From Streptomyces sp. DvalAA-43 (GTDB taxonomy: Bacteria; Actinomycetota; Actinomycetes; Streptomycetales; Streptomycetaceae): DNA of 64,000 nucleotides. The DNA lies in assembly GCF_900091725.1 (NCBI RefSeq), contig NZ_FMBW01000039.1, positions 186,001 through 250,000 on the forward strand, in the 5' to 3' direction. The notes below the pieces were generated by a model, which saw only the letters and a list, made by a program, of their open reading frames with translations, did not search any database and had not been told where the DNA came from. Positions 9,949-19,820 of this stretch are shown in pieces (position 1 is the first letter of the stretch; every line of letters starts with the position of its first letter). The position numbers and the translations under genes were made by a program.

Positions 9949-10734
9949 TCAGCTCAGGGCCGCGCTGCGCCCGCCGTCGATGACGAGCGTGCTGCCGGTG
10001 ATCCATGCGGCGCGTTCCGAGACCAGGAAACCGACCGCTTCCGCGATCTCGTCCGACTGGCCGATGCGCCCGAGCGGGATTTCTTCGGCCCAGTCCGCGG
10101 AATCGTTTCCGAGGTAATCGACGATCTTTTCGCGTGCCTCGTCCGCCCCCGGTGTCATGACGTTCCCGAGAGAGACCGCGACGACGCGGATGCCTTGCGG
10201 CGCCAATTCGGCGGAAAGCCCTTTGCTGTAGGTCTCCAGTGCGGACTTGGCGGCCGCGTAGTGCAGGATCATCGGATAGGACGCGATGGTGGCGATGGAC
10301 GAGACGTGTACGACGACTCCACCTCCGCTCTCGCGCATGGACGGTACGAGTGCTGAATTGATACGGACCGCGGCGAGGAAGTTGATGTCCATCGTGTACT
10401 GCCAGTCGCTCTCAAGGTCGAGCGCGCTCTGAAAGACCCGACAGCCGCCCGCGTTGTTCACGATGATGTCCACTCCGCCGAGATTCTCCAGAGCGGCATC
10501 GGCGAACTCGCGCACACCGTCGGGCGTACTGAGGTCGGCTCTGATGAACTTGGCCGCGGACGGGGTCTGCTCGGTCGGATTGCGGGCAGAGGTCACGACG
10601 GTGGCGCCGGCGTCGAGTAATTTCTGCACGATCGCGGCGCCGATACCGCGACTGCCGCCGGTCACCACGGCCCGCTTTCCTTCCAACTCATGGGCGAACT
10701 TCTCAGTCTTTTCGGTAAGGCGATCTCGGCTCAC
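9949..10734 (-). CDS. Short-chain dehydrogenase/reductase (SDR)
   Basis: Classical SDR of about 261 residues: cofactor motif TGGSRGIG, structural NNAG, catalytic serine in VSSIAT and the YAAAK pair, ending with the usual LVIDGG. The GTG at 10732-10734 has AAAGGGGG upstream at slightly long spacing; an ATG at 10846-10848 would add 38 non-conserved residues without a ribosome binding site. The gene contains a TTA codon at 10618-10620 (KLLDAGA). It is the first gene of a strand-matched run SDR-P450-CAR and is divergent from the ene reductase. Likely substrates are the ketone beside the ring or an enone/ring carbonyl during conversion of the phenol to a cyclohexanone; which one is unknown. Confidence 0.9.
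   Translation of the reverse strand: MSRDRLTEKTEKFAHELEGKRAVVTGGSRGIGAAIVQKLLDAGATVVTSARNPTEQTPSAAKFIRADLSTPDGVREFADAALENLGGVDIIVNNAGGCRVFQSALDLESDWQYTMDINFLAAVRINSALVPSMRESGGGVVVHVSSIATIASYPMILHYAAAKSALETYSKGLSAELAPQGIRVVAVSLGNVMTPGADEAREKIVDYLGNDSADWAEEIPLGRIGQSDEIAEAVGFLVSERAAWITGSTLVIDGGRSAALS
10618..10620 (-). other. TTA leucine codon in SDR gene
   Basis: In-frame TTA in the stretch QKLLDAGA. In Streptomyces such codons depend on the bldA tRNA. Confidence 0.9.
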
Positions 10735-11036
10735 TCCGGGTTCCGCCCCCTTTCCTGCCTCAACAGATCCGAACGCGCAATGAATCGGGAATTTGGATCG
10801 ACTCCCCGGATGCTCTTCCGGAACGAAATCCTCACTCCGGACGACCATGGTGACACGGAAGCACGAAGACCACTATCAACGGCCTCTCCGATACGGTCAA
10901 ACTGATTGTTCCGATGCATTGGATCGCCTCATGCGATACAAGCCGGAATGATCTATGCGAGCTGGACATCGTTATCAGCGAGGTCGATAATCATGCGCTA
11001 ATCCGTGTCCACAGTGCCGACCCATATGGAGGAAAA
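10735..11036. promoter_or_regulatory. Divergent promoter region between SDR and ene reductase
   Basis: About 300 bp between the two divergent starts, clearly richer in A/T than the surrounding genes. It holds no convincing gene: the upstream extensions of both neighbouring ORFs have poor codon use and no ribosome binding sites. A LysR-type box lies near its right end. Confidence 0.6.
10967..10995. promoter_or_regulatory. Candidate LysR-type operator (ATC-N9-GAT)
   Basis: ATC at 10974-10976 and GAT at 10986-10988 are separated by nine bases, exactly the classic LysR box. The dyad extends to CATCGTTATC-N9-GATAATCATG, with 8 of 10 arm positions complementary. It is 40-70 bp upstream of the ene reductase start, and a LysR gene lies immediately beyond that gene, so this is the best candidate site for that regulator. 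Confidence 0.5.
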
Positions 11037-12125
11037 ATGGCCAGCCTGGACGAGCCGTTCACCGTGGGCGACCTCACGGTCCCCAACCGGATCGTGATGG
11101 CCCCGATGACCAGGATGCAGTCCCCCGGCGGCGTGCCCGGCCCGGACGTGGCGGAGTACTACGCCCGTCGGGCGGCCCACCGGGTCGGGCTGATCATCAC
11201 CGAGGGCACCTACATCAACCGGGCCGCCGCCGTCGCGTACGAGAACGTGCCCCACTTCCACGGCGAGCAGCCCCTCGCAGGCTGGGCCCATGTGGTGCGG
11301 CGGGTGCACCAGGCCGGTGGCAGGATCATTCCCCAGCTGTGGCACACCGGGGTCGTGCGCTTCGGGACGGAGCCACCCGCGGAGGGCCCGTCCGGGCTCG
11401 GGCTGGACGGCGCCCCGGCCGGTCGTGCCATGACCCAGCGGGACATCGACGACACGGTCGCCGCCTTCGCGGAGGCCGCCGCCACCGCGGAGCGGCTCGG
11501 GTTCGACGGCGTGGAGCTGCACGGCGCGCACGGCTACCTGATCGACGACTTCCTGTGGAGCCGCACCAACCGGCGTACCGACCGCTACGGCGGGGACCCG
11601 ACCTCCCGAGCCCGCTTCGGCGCCGAGATCGTGCAGGCGATCCGCGCGGCCGTCGGTCCGGGATTCCCGGTCCTCTTCCGGCTCTCCCAGTGGAAGGTCA
11701 ACCACTACGAGGCCCGCATCGCGGAGAACCCGGACGAGCTGGCGCAGCTGCTGACGCCGCTGGCCGAGGCCGGTGTCGACGCGTTCCACGCCTCCACCCG
11801 CCGTTACTGGCTGCCCGAGTTCGACGGCAGCCCGCTCAATCTGGCCGGCTGGGTGCGCAGGCTCAGCGGCAAGCCCACGGTGACGGTCGGCTCCGTGGGC
11901 CTGGACCAGCAGTACGGTGTGGGCGACTTCGCCCAGGGTTTCACCGAGCAGGCCGGCCTGACCGGCATCGAGGAGCTGGTGGCCCGCCTGAAGCGCGACG
12001 AGTTCGACCTGGTCGCCGTGGGCAGGACACTGCTGGCCAACCCGGACTGGGCGACGAAGGCGCTGCGCGGTGAGCTGGACCGGACCGTCCCCTACGACCC
12101 GGACGTCCTCAAGACCCTGGCCTGA
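11037..12125 (+). CDS. Old Yellow Enzyme-type NADH:flavin oxidoreductase (ene reductase)
   Basis: 362 residues, a full-length OYE TIM barrel binding FMN. It begins LDEPFTVGDLTVPNRIVMAPMTR, carries the substrate-binding HGAHGYLIDDFLW (His-x-x-His pair), the family motif NRRTDRYGG, and ends with VAVGRTLLANPDW. Start ATG 11037-11039 has a perfect GGAGGA. It is the only cluster tailoring gene on this strand. OYEs reduce activated C=C bonds with NAD(P)H; here the attractive role is reducing the dienone tautomer of a phenol toward the cyclohexanone of cycloheximide. I recall the equivalent chx gene as chxG. It could instead reduce a pre-cyclisation enal. Confidence 0.93.
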   Translation: MASLDEPFTVGDLTVPNRIVMAPMTRMQSPGGVPGPDVAEYYARRAAHRVGLIITEGTYINRAAAVAYENVPHFHGEQPLAGWAHVVRRVHQAGGRIIPQLWHTGVVRFGTEPPAEGPSGLGLDGAPAGRAMTQRDIDDTVAAFAEAAATAERLGFDGVELHGAHGYLIDDFLWSRTNRRTDRYGGDPTSRARFGAEIVQAIRAAVGPGFPVLFRLSQWKVNHYEARIAENPDELAQLLTPLAEAGVDAFHASTRRYWLPEFDGSPLNLAGWVRRLSGKPTVTVGSVGLDQQYGVGDFAQGFTEQAGLTGIEELVARLKRDEFDLVAVGRTLLANPDWATKALRGELDRTVPYDPDVLKTLA

Positions 12126-12173
12126 CGGCCGTACGTCCGCTCCCCGGGCGCGGGGGATCTCCCGCAGCCCGCA

Positions 12174-12205
12174 GTGGGCCGGCAGTTCATGCGCTGCCGG
12201 CCCAC
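12174..12205. terminator. Perfect 12-bp bidirectional hairpin
   Basis: GTGGGCCGGCAG (12174-12185), an 8-base loop, then the exact complement CTGCCGGCCCAC (12194-12205). It sits between the stops of the convergent ene reductase and LysR genes and should end transcription from both sides. Confidence 0.75.
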
Positions 12206-12224
12206 GTCCGCAGGACGTTCCGTA

Positions 12225-13151
12225 TCACGCGATCGAATGCACTTCGCCGCTGATCGAAACCGCGGATCCCAGCACTTCCAGGAAGGCTCTGCCGCGGCTG
12301 CTGAGGTTCAGATCGGGCATCGTGGCCACGCCGAGGGACGCAGGAGGCACCTCTCCGGCGATCTCCACCGACCGGACGCTCCCGCCGTCCAACGTCCTCC
12401 CATGGGCGGCGCGTTGATACATCAACGCGAACCCGGAGCCCGCGGCCACCAGCCCACGCATGGTCTCCAGGCTCGTCGTCGTGATCACTCGCGGCATACG
12501 GACGCCCGCAGTGGCGAACACCGTCTCGACATGGCGGAGACCCGCCGGGACGTCCAGGGTGACGAGCGGTCGGGCGGCGAGCTCGTCCAGACCGATCGCG
12601 CCGGTCATACCCATCGGGTCGTCCTCCGCCAGCAGGGCATGGACGGGCAGCTCGGCCAGAGGGTGAAACCCGGCACCGTCCGACAGGAAGTCGTACGTCA
12701 CCGCCAATTCGCACCGGCCGTCCCGCAACAGCTCCAGGAGCTTTTCCGATCCCTCATGAACGGTCAACTGCAGGGCCGCATACCGCTCTTCGGCCAGTCG
12801 GTGGACCAGAGGAAGCAGGAAGGGAGCGATCGAGAAGAAGAATCCGACGTCCAGCCGGCCGGCGGTGCGGCCCGCCAGGGCGTCGCCCTGGGCCTTGAGG
12901 TTTCTGGCCTGTCCCAGCAGCGCGCGTGCCTCCCGGAGCAGGTGGCGGCCGCTCGGGGTCAGGGTGACACCGCGGGCGTGATGACGGAGAAGCAGCTGCA
13001 CACCGAGTTGGCGTTCCAGCCTCATCACGGCGGAGGAGACCGTCGACTGCGAGGCGCACAGTCTCTCCGCCGCCTCCGATATGTTGCCCAGCTCGGCGGA
13101 TACGACGAAGTACCGCAATTGCGTGAGACTGAAGTCCAGCCGGTCGCTCAT
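12225..13151 (-). CDS. LysR-family transcriptional regulator
   Basis: About 308 residues starting MSDRLDFSLTQLRYFVV. The N-terminal winged helix-turn-helix is clear: ISEAAERLCASQSTVSSAV, then RLERQLGVQLLLRH. A LysR-type effector-binding domain follows (about 90-300). The ATG at 13149-13151 gives the usual LysR N-terminus; an ATG three codons upstream is equally possible and neither has a strong ribosome binding site. It lies 97 bp downstream of the PKS on the same strand. Its likely target is the ATC-N9-GAT box upstream of the ene reductase. The ligand is unknown; a pathway intermediate is plausible. Confidence 0.88.
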   Translation of the reverse strand: MSDRLDFSLTQLRYFVVSAELGNISEAAERLCASQSTVSSAVMRLERQLGVQLLLRHHARGVTLTPSGRHLLREARALLGQARNLKAQGDALAGRTAGRLDVGFFFSIAPFLLPLVHRLAEERYAALQLTVHEGSEKLLELLRDGRCELAVTYDFLSDGAGFHPLAELPVHALLAEDDPMGMTGAIGLDELAARPLVTLDVPAGLRHVETVFATAGVRMPRVITTTSLETMRGLVAAGSGFALMYQRAAHGRTLDGGSVRSVEIAGEVPPASLGVATMPDLNLSSRGRAFLEVLGSAVSISGEVHSIA

Positions 13152-13248
13152 CGCGCACATCCGGGCAGCTTCTGGTGCGCGGTCCGTTCCCGCCGGGCAC
13201 ACGGTTCCGCCAGGGCGTCGGGAGGCGCGCACGGGTCGGCCGAACGAT

Positions 13249-16200
13249 TCATGATCCCTCCTCCGCGTCCCGGCGCGAGAACCGCTGCGGGGAGGCGCGG
13301 TGTCCGCGGAGCCATTCATGAACGGCGAGTGCGGTCGGCTCCGCGTACTCCTCCAGCATGGAGAAGTGGTCTCCCGCCACCTCCGTCCGTACGTGTTCCA
13401 GCGGCCAGTCGGCGCGCGCGTCGTCGCCGAGCAGTTCGAGCAGGGTCTTGTCCTCCGCGGCGCCCACCAGGAGGGTCGGGGTGGTCACCGGCATCGGGCT
13501 CCAGCCTTCGAGCAACTGCGCGTACCACGCCATCGCCGTGAGCTGGTCGTCGAGGACGGGCAGTTGGGGGAACCGGTCCAGCAGCCGTCGCGTGAGCACC
13601 GACATTCCGCCGATCATCGCGGGACCGGCCGACCGGAGCGTATCGAGCAGCACCAGAGCGGCGGGCGGTGCACCGGCCTTCTCCAGCCGTCGTACCAGCT
13701 CGTGGGCGGGCCACCCTCCGGAGGAGTAGGCGGCGAGGGCGAACGGCCGGCCCTCGAACCGTCGGAGCAGCGTCCCGGCCAGCCGGTCCGCGGCCGCTTC
13801 CAGGCTCACCGGAAGCGGCTCACCGGCCACGTATCCGGGGATGGAGACCGTCCACACCTGACGGCGGCCGCGGAGTGCGGCCGCGAACTTCACGTACTGG
13901 TGGGCCCCGGTGGGGGCGATGAGGGAGGGCAGGCAGACCAGGGGCGGTTCCTGGTCGCCGTCCGACAGCCGCAGGATTTCCGGCTCCGGACCGGCTCCGG
14001 CCGCGGCAGTCGGCCGGAGCCGGGCGGCGATCGACAGCAGGTCACCGGCCTGCTGCGGGGTGCCGGTCCGCACCGCCGCGCGGAAGAGCGCGGCTATGGG
14101 CTGTGCCGGTTCCGTGGCGGGAGGCGCGGACGGCTCCGGCGGCCGGAACGCCGTGTCGGGGACGGGTGTCCCCGCTGTCGCGGGATTCAGACGTGCCAGG
14201 AGGGCGTCCACCCGGGGGCCGCCGGCCGCCAGGAAGTGGTCGGCGAGCTCCTCGACGGACTCGGCGTCGAAGAGCAGGGTGGACGGGACCTCTCCGAGGT
14301 CCTCGCGCAGCGCGGTGGTGAGCTGGAGGACGAGGATGGAGTCCATCCCGTAGTCGCTGAGCGGCGCGGCGAGTGCGATCTTCTCCGGCGGGATGCCGAG
14401 GGTCCGTGCGGCCTGGTCCCTGAGGTACCCGGCCATGGTGTCGGCCCGGCTCCCTGCATCGGCGCCGGACGCACCGGCCGTCCCGCCGCCGGTCGGGGGC
14501 TGTTCCGGGGCGGGGCCGGGGCGCGGGGAAGCAGTGGCTGCCGGCGGAGACTTCGGGAGCGCTCGCGGAGCGGCTGTCTCCGGGTGCGCCGGCGGGGCCA
14601 CCGTCTGCCGGGCGATCCCGTCGCTCTCCGCGGCGATGATCTGCTGCCCGAGCTCAAGTGTCTCGGGCAGCACGGGGACGACGGAGGAGAAGCCTTCGCT
14701 CACCAGCACCTCCCGCCAGTTCGCGGGCGACAGCGCGGGCGAACCGGGTACGCGCAGCGCGTGGTCCTCGAAGAGCCACCAGCCCTCCAGCAGTCCGAAC
14801 GTGAGATGGCTGGAGACGTCGAACGCCGCCAGTTCGTTCAGCAGGAGCCACCCTCCGTCGCGCAGCGTCGCCTTCGCGTTGCGGATGGTGTTCCGGGTGT
14901 CGCGGGTCGCGTGCAGCACATTGGCGGCGATGACCAGGTCGTAGCTCCCGCTCTCCATCCCCTGCCCGGCCAGCGGCTGCTCCGCGTCGAAGCGGGCGTA
15001 GGCGAGATACGGGACCTCGGGTCCGTACTCGGTCCTGGCGTGGTTCAGGAACGCCTTCGAGAGATCGGTGTACGTGTAGGTCTCGATGTGGTCCTGGAAC
15101 GGGCGCAGGGCGGCGAACATCCCGACGCTCGTACCGCCCGTCCCGGCGCCGATCTCCAGGATGCGCAGGCGTGCGGCCGGGTCCAGGCGCAGCCGCTCCG
15201 CGACGATGGCGGCGGCGGTGTCCGTCATGGCGCGGTTGTACATGTCGGCCACGCGGTTGTCGCGGTACGTGCCTTCGACGAGCGCGACGGAACCGCGCGG
15301 GAACAGGATGTCGGTGGGCCTGGTCCTGCCGGTGAGGATGTCCGGCAGCGCACGGAGTGCGGCATCGAGCAGGGCGAGTTCCGCGGCCTTGTCCGGATCC
15401 GCGGACCACTGTGCGCGGCGCTCGTCCCACTCACGGACGAGGACGTCCAGCGGCGGGGCCGAGGGCGGCACGATCCGGAGCGCGTGGTCGAGCCAGGTGT
15501 CGTACCGCTCCAGGATTCCGGCGCGCCGGCGCAGTCGGGCGATGTCGCCGGGGGACGGCGGGGTATCGGGGCCGCGCAGGGCGCCGAGCGCTTCCAGGTG
15601 TCCGTGGACGATGCGTGCGAGGAGCGGATCGCGTTCGCTGCGGCGCCATGCGGCGATCGCCCGCATCGCCTCCCATGCGGACGGCGCCCTGGTGGCCGCC
15701 ACCACGGCGGCGGGCGTGACGCGTGACCGCGCCCTTCCGTGGACCGTGAGCCGCGTCGCCGGGTCGATCCCCGCGATGGCGTCGGGCTTCCGCGACTTGA
15801 CGAAGCTCAGCTGATGCTGCGGCCCGCGGAGCAGCGTGTCGAGTGCCTCCATCGCCTCGGGCGGCTCGATCGAGAGGAGGCCCCAGCGTGCCATGCGTTC
15901 CCGGTGGAGTTCGGTCGAGGCGCTGCCGATGCTCCCCCACCACCCCCAGTTCATCACCTTCACCGGGTACTCCCGGTGCCGGGCGAGGAATTGGGCGTAG
16001 GCGTCGCTGAACGTGCATCCGGCCGCGTAGTTACTCTGGCCCGCGGCGGTCGTGAACGACTGGACGGACGAGAAGAAGAGAACGAAGTCCAGGGTCTCGT
16101 CCGCGAAGACCTCGGCCATGGCCACGCTGACGTCGGCCTTCGCGGTGAGGGCGGCGCGCAGCGTCGCCTCGTCCATGCGCGCCAGGCTCTGGTCCCGCAG

Positions 16201-19200
16201 GTCCAGCGCCGCCTGGACGACGCCGTGGATCCGCGGATGGTGCCGCCCGATCTCCTCGTAGGCGGCCCGCAGCGACGCGGGGTCCGCGGCGTCGGCGGAG
16301 AGGTAGCGCACGCTGCCGCGCCCGGGGCAGGTGCTCAGCTTCGCTTCGATCGACGCGTCCTGCGGGCGCCGCCCGATCCAGATCACGTGGGCGCCGTGGC
16401 GCTGGACGACATGCCGGGTCCAGACGGTACCGAGCCCGCCCGCACCTCCGATCACGACATAGACACCGCCTTCCCGGTACGCGGCCCGCTGTACGGTCCC
16501 GGGCCGGCACGGCACCCAGCGCCGGACCAGCCACTGGCCCGCGCGGCGCACCAGGGTTTCGCCCGTCGCGCGGTCCGGTGGTGTCAGCAGATCCTCGGGC
16601 AGGTCGGCGGTGTCGAGGTCCGTCCGGCGGACCGACCAGTTGGTGTACTCCTGCCCGAGCGACCCGAAGAGGCCGTGCAGTCCGGCGTGGGCAGGTGCCG
16701 TCGGCTCGGTGTCGTACGTGGCCAGGGCGCTCCGCGTCACCAGTGTCACGGCGAGCGGACGGGCGTCGTGTCCCGTGCGGACGAGGGCCTTGATCATGCG
16801 GAAGGCCGCGATGACGCCGTCCTCCTGGGCCGCGGTGAAGCCGGCGGTGTCGGTCGGCAGGAGTGCCTCCTGGTCCTCCGGCGCCGCACCGGGCGCGATC
16901 CAGACGAGGTGGCCGACCGGTGCCGAGTCCCGGAGCCGGGACGTGATCTCGTCCGCGGACGCGCCCGGTCCGAGGTCCCACGCCGTGACCTGCGGGTGCC
17001 GGCGGACGAGCGCGGACCGCTGCCCGGTGGTCCCTCCCACCACGAGGATCTGCTCCGTGGGCGGCAGAGCACGTGCGCCGGAGGTGCGCTCGGACACGGG
17101 TTCCCAGACCGGTGCGAACAGTGAGGGCGTCGGTTCCTTCACCGGGCGCGAGGCGTATCCGGTCATCCGGACACAGACCTCCCCGTCGCCGTCGACGAGA
17201 TCCACGTCGAGTCGGCTCAGCGCGGTCGCCGTCTCCGTACCGTCCGCGACATGGACGACAGCCCACATCGAGCCCGTGCAGGGGGCGAAGAGTTCCAACC
17301 GGTCGAGCGCGAACGGCACCACGGTCTCCACGGAGGCCCCGCCGTCGGCGAGTTGCAGCGCGATCGAGGCCTGGATGGCCGAATCCAGCAGCGCCGGGGG
17401 CAGGACATACCCGGCGTCGGCGGGGTCCGTCCCGGCCGGCAGGGCGAGCCGTGCCAGGACGGTGCCGGTTGCGACGTGTGCCGCGCGAACGGCGCGGAGA
17501 GACGGTCCGTGGACGATGCCCATCGCCGCGAGCGCCTCACCAATACGTTCTGCGGATACGGCCGTCCCGCACTCCGCGCGGAGCGACGCCAGGTCGACGC
17601 GGTCGGGGCGGGCCGTGGCGGAGGGCGCGATGCGTCCGGTGGAGAACACGACCGGACCGGTGTCCCGCCCGGTCGTCGAGGCGATCTCGAAGGTGAGTTC
17701 GTCTCCCGCCGTCGGCCTCACCAGGACATCGACGCTCAGTGGCCCGCCGTCGAAGGCGACCGGCCGTACCCACGTCATGTCCCGTATCAGCAGGGACGTC
17801 GTCGCCCCTGTGCCCCACGCACGCGCCGCCGCCTCGCGTGCCATTTCGAGGTGGGCGGCGCCCGGGAGGACGCGCTGCCCGCGCACCGTGTGGTCGCGGA
17901 GGACGGCTTCGTCGCCCGTGAACACCGTCGAGGCCCGCAGTGTGCCGGGATGGTCCGCCGCCACCGACTCCCCGTGGATCAGCGGGTGGTCCGGGACAGG
18001 CCGGCTCGGCGTGGTGACGGGCAGAGGTGACCGGGGCGGCGGTCCGGCCCAGTGGCTCTCGTCGGCGAACGGGTAGGTCGGCAGCGGGACCCGGAGATGG
18101 GCCCCCGCCGCGAACGCTGCCCCGTAGTCGAGGTCGACGCCCTGTGTGAAGTACCCGGCGAGGGCGGCGAGGTCCGCACGGTACGGAACGGCGTCCGCGT
18201 CGGATCCCGTCGGGTGTGCGCAGCGGTGGAGGCATTCCTCGCCATGGCGCTTCTCCGCCCCCGCGCCCGCGACGCCCTTGCGCGCCGACACCACCTGGCC
18301 GGTGAACGCCCTTGCACCGTCGGGCCCTTCGTCGAGGATGCGCAGCAGCTCCGCGCGGTCCGCCGCCACGCAGGCGAACCTGTGGGGGAACCAGTCCCTG
18401 CCGACGGCGAGGGTGTGGGCGAGGTCGCCCAGGTCCGGGAGGTCCTGGCGTCGGCAGTGCTCCGCCAGCCGGGCCATCTGCTGGACCAGCTGCTCACGTG
18501 AGTGCGCGGAGAGGACCACGAGATACGCGGGTCGCGGCGTACGAGCGCGGGCTCGGGCGGTGGGAGGCGCTTCCTCGATGACGAGATGGGCGTTGGTGCC
18601 GCTCGCTCCGAAGGAGCTGACCGCGCCACGGCGCGGTCCGCCGTCGGCCGGGGCCTCCCAGCGGTGGTTGCGCGTACTCAGGTAGAAGGGGCTGTCTTCG
18701 AGGGCGATGGCGGGGTTCGGCTTCTCGAAGTGGAGTGAGGCCGGGATCCGCTGGTGCCTCATCGCGAGGAGGATCTTGAACACCCCCGCGACACCCGCGG
18801 CGAACTGGGTGTGCCCGAGGTTCGTCTTGACCGAACCCAGCGCGCAGTAGCCGGTCTTCTCCGTACCGGCCCGGAACGCGCGGCTGAGCGCCGAGAACTC
18901 GATGGGATCGCCGAGCGGGGTACCGGTGCCGTGCGCCTCCACGAGCCGGATGGACTCGACGTCGATCCCGAAGGACTCGTAGGTGTCGCGGAGCAGACGC
19001 TCCTGCGAGACGGAGCTGGGCGCCGTGATCCCATTGGTCGCACCGTCGTGGTTGCTGCCCGTGGCGCGGATCACGCCATGGATGTGGTCCCCGTCGGCGA
19101 GGGCGTCGTCGAGCCGCTTGAGTACCAGGACACCGACGCCCTCGCCCGGTACGAAACCGTCGGCACGGTGGTCGAAGGTGTGGCAGCGTCCCGTCGCGGA

Positions 19201-19820
19201 GAGCATTCCGGCACCGCCGGCCAACTCGTAGAGGCGCGGCGTCGACTGGACGAAGACACCGCCTGCCAGCGCCATCTCCGTCTCGCCCGACCAGAGCCCC
19301 CGGCATGCCAGGTCGATCGCGACGAGCGAGCTGGAGCACGAGGTGTCGACCGCCAGTGCGGGACCCTTCAGGTCGAGGAAGTAGGAGACACGGGCCGGGA
19401 TGAGGGACGCCATGTTCCCCCAGAACGCCTGGGCGGGCGCGCCGTCCCCGACGACCTCCTGGTAGTCGCCCTTGTAGCAGCCCACGTACACGCCACAGCG
19501 GGTCCCGTCCAGGTGCCGGCCGGCGTATCCCGCGTTCTGCAGTGCCTTCGACGCCTCCTCCAGAAGCAGGCGCTGCTGGGGATCCATGGCGGCGGCCTCG
19601 ACGCCCGAGATACCGAAGAACAGCGGGTCGAACCGGTCGATCCCGTGGAGGAATCCCCCCTGCGTGCAGCGCGCGGAGCCGTCGGCACCGGTGTCCGCGA
19701 GATCCCAGCGGGTCGCGTCCGTGATCAGGTCGTCCCCGTTCACGAGATGTGTCCAGAGGTCGTCCAAGTTGTCGGACCCGGGGAACCGACCGCTCATCCC
19801 GACGATGGCGATCGGCGCGT
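13249..19820 (-). other. PKS module 5: KS-DH-KR-MT-ACP-TE
   Basis: KS5 has DTSCSSS (C4670), EAHGTGT and NLGHTQFAAG. DH5 has HTVRGQRVLP (H5152) and LLDSAIQ. KR5 (about 5625-5830) has GGAGGLG, FSSVQS and QSNYAAG. The C-methyltransferase (about 5960-6240) has the SAM-binding EIGAGTGGT. ACP5 has DYGMDSI (S6336). The TE (about 6430-6690) has nucleophile S6541 in AYSSGGW and a late GDHFSM histidine motif. Predicted outcome: an alpha-methyl enoyl chain released as free acid. Confidence 0.9.

Noticed and set aside
10735..10848. Longer SDR start at the upstream ATG
   Set aside because: Extra residues are not SDR-like and there is no ribosome binding site; the GTG at 10732-10734 gives the usual length.
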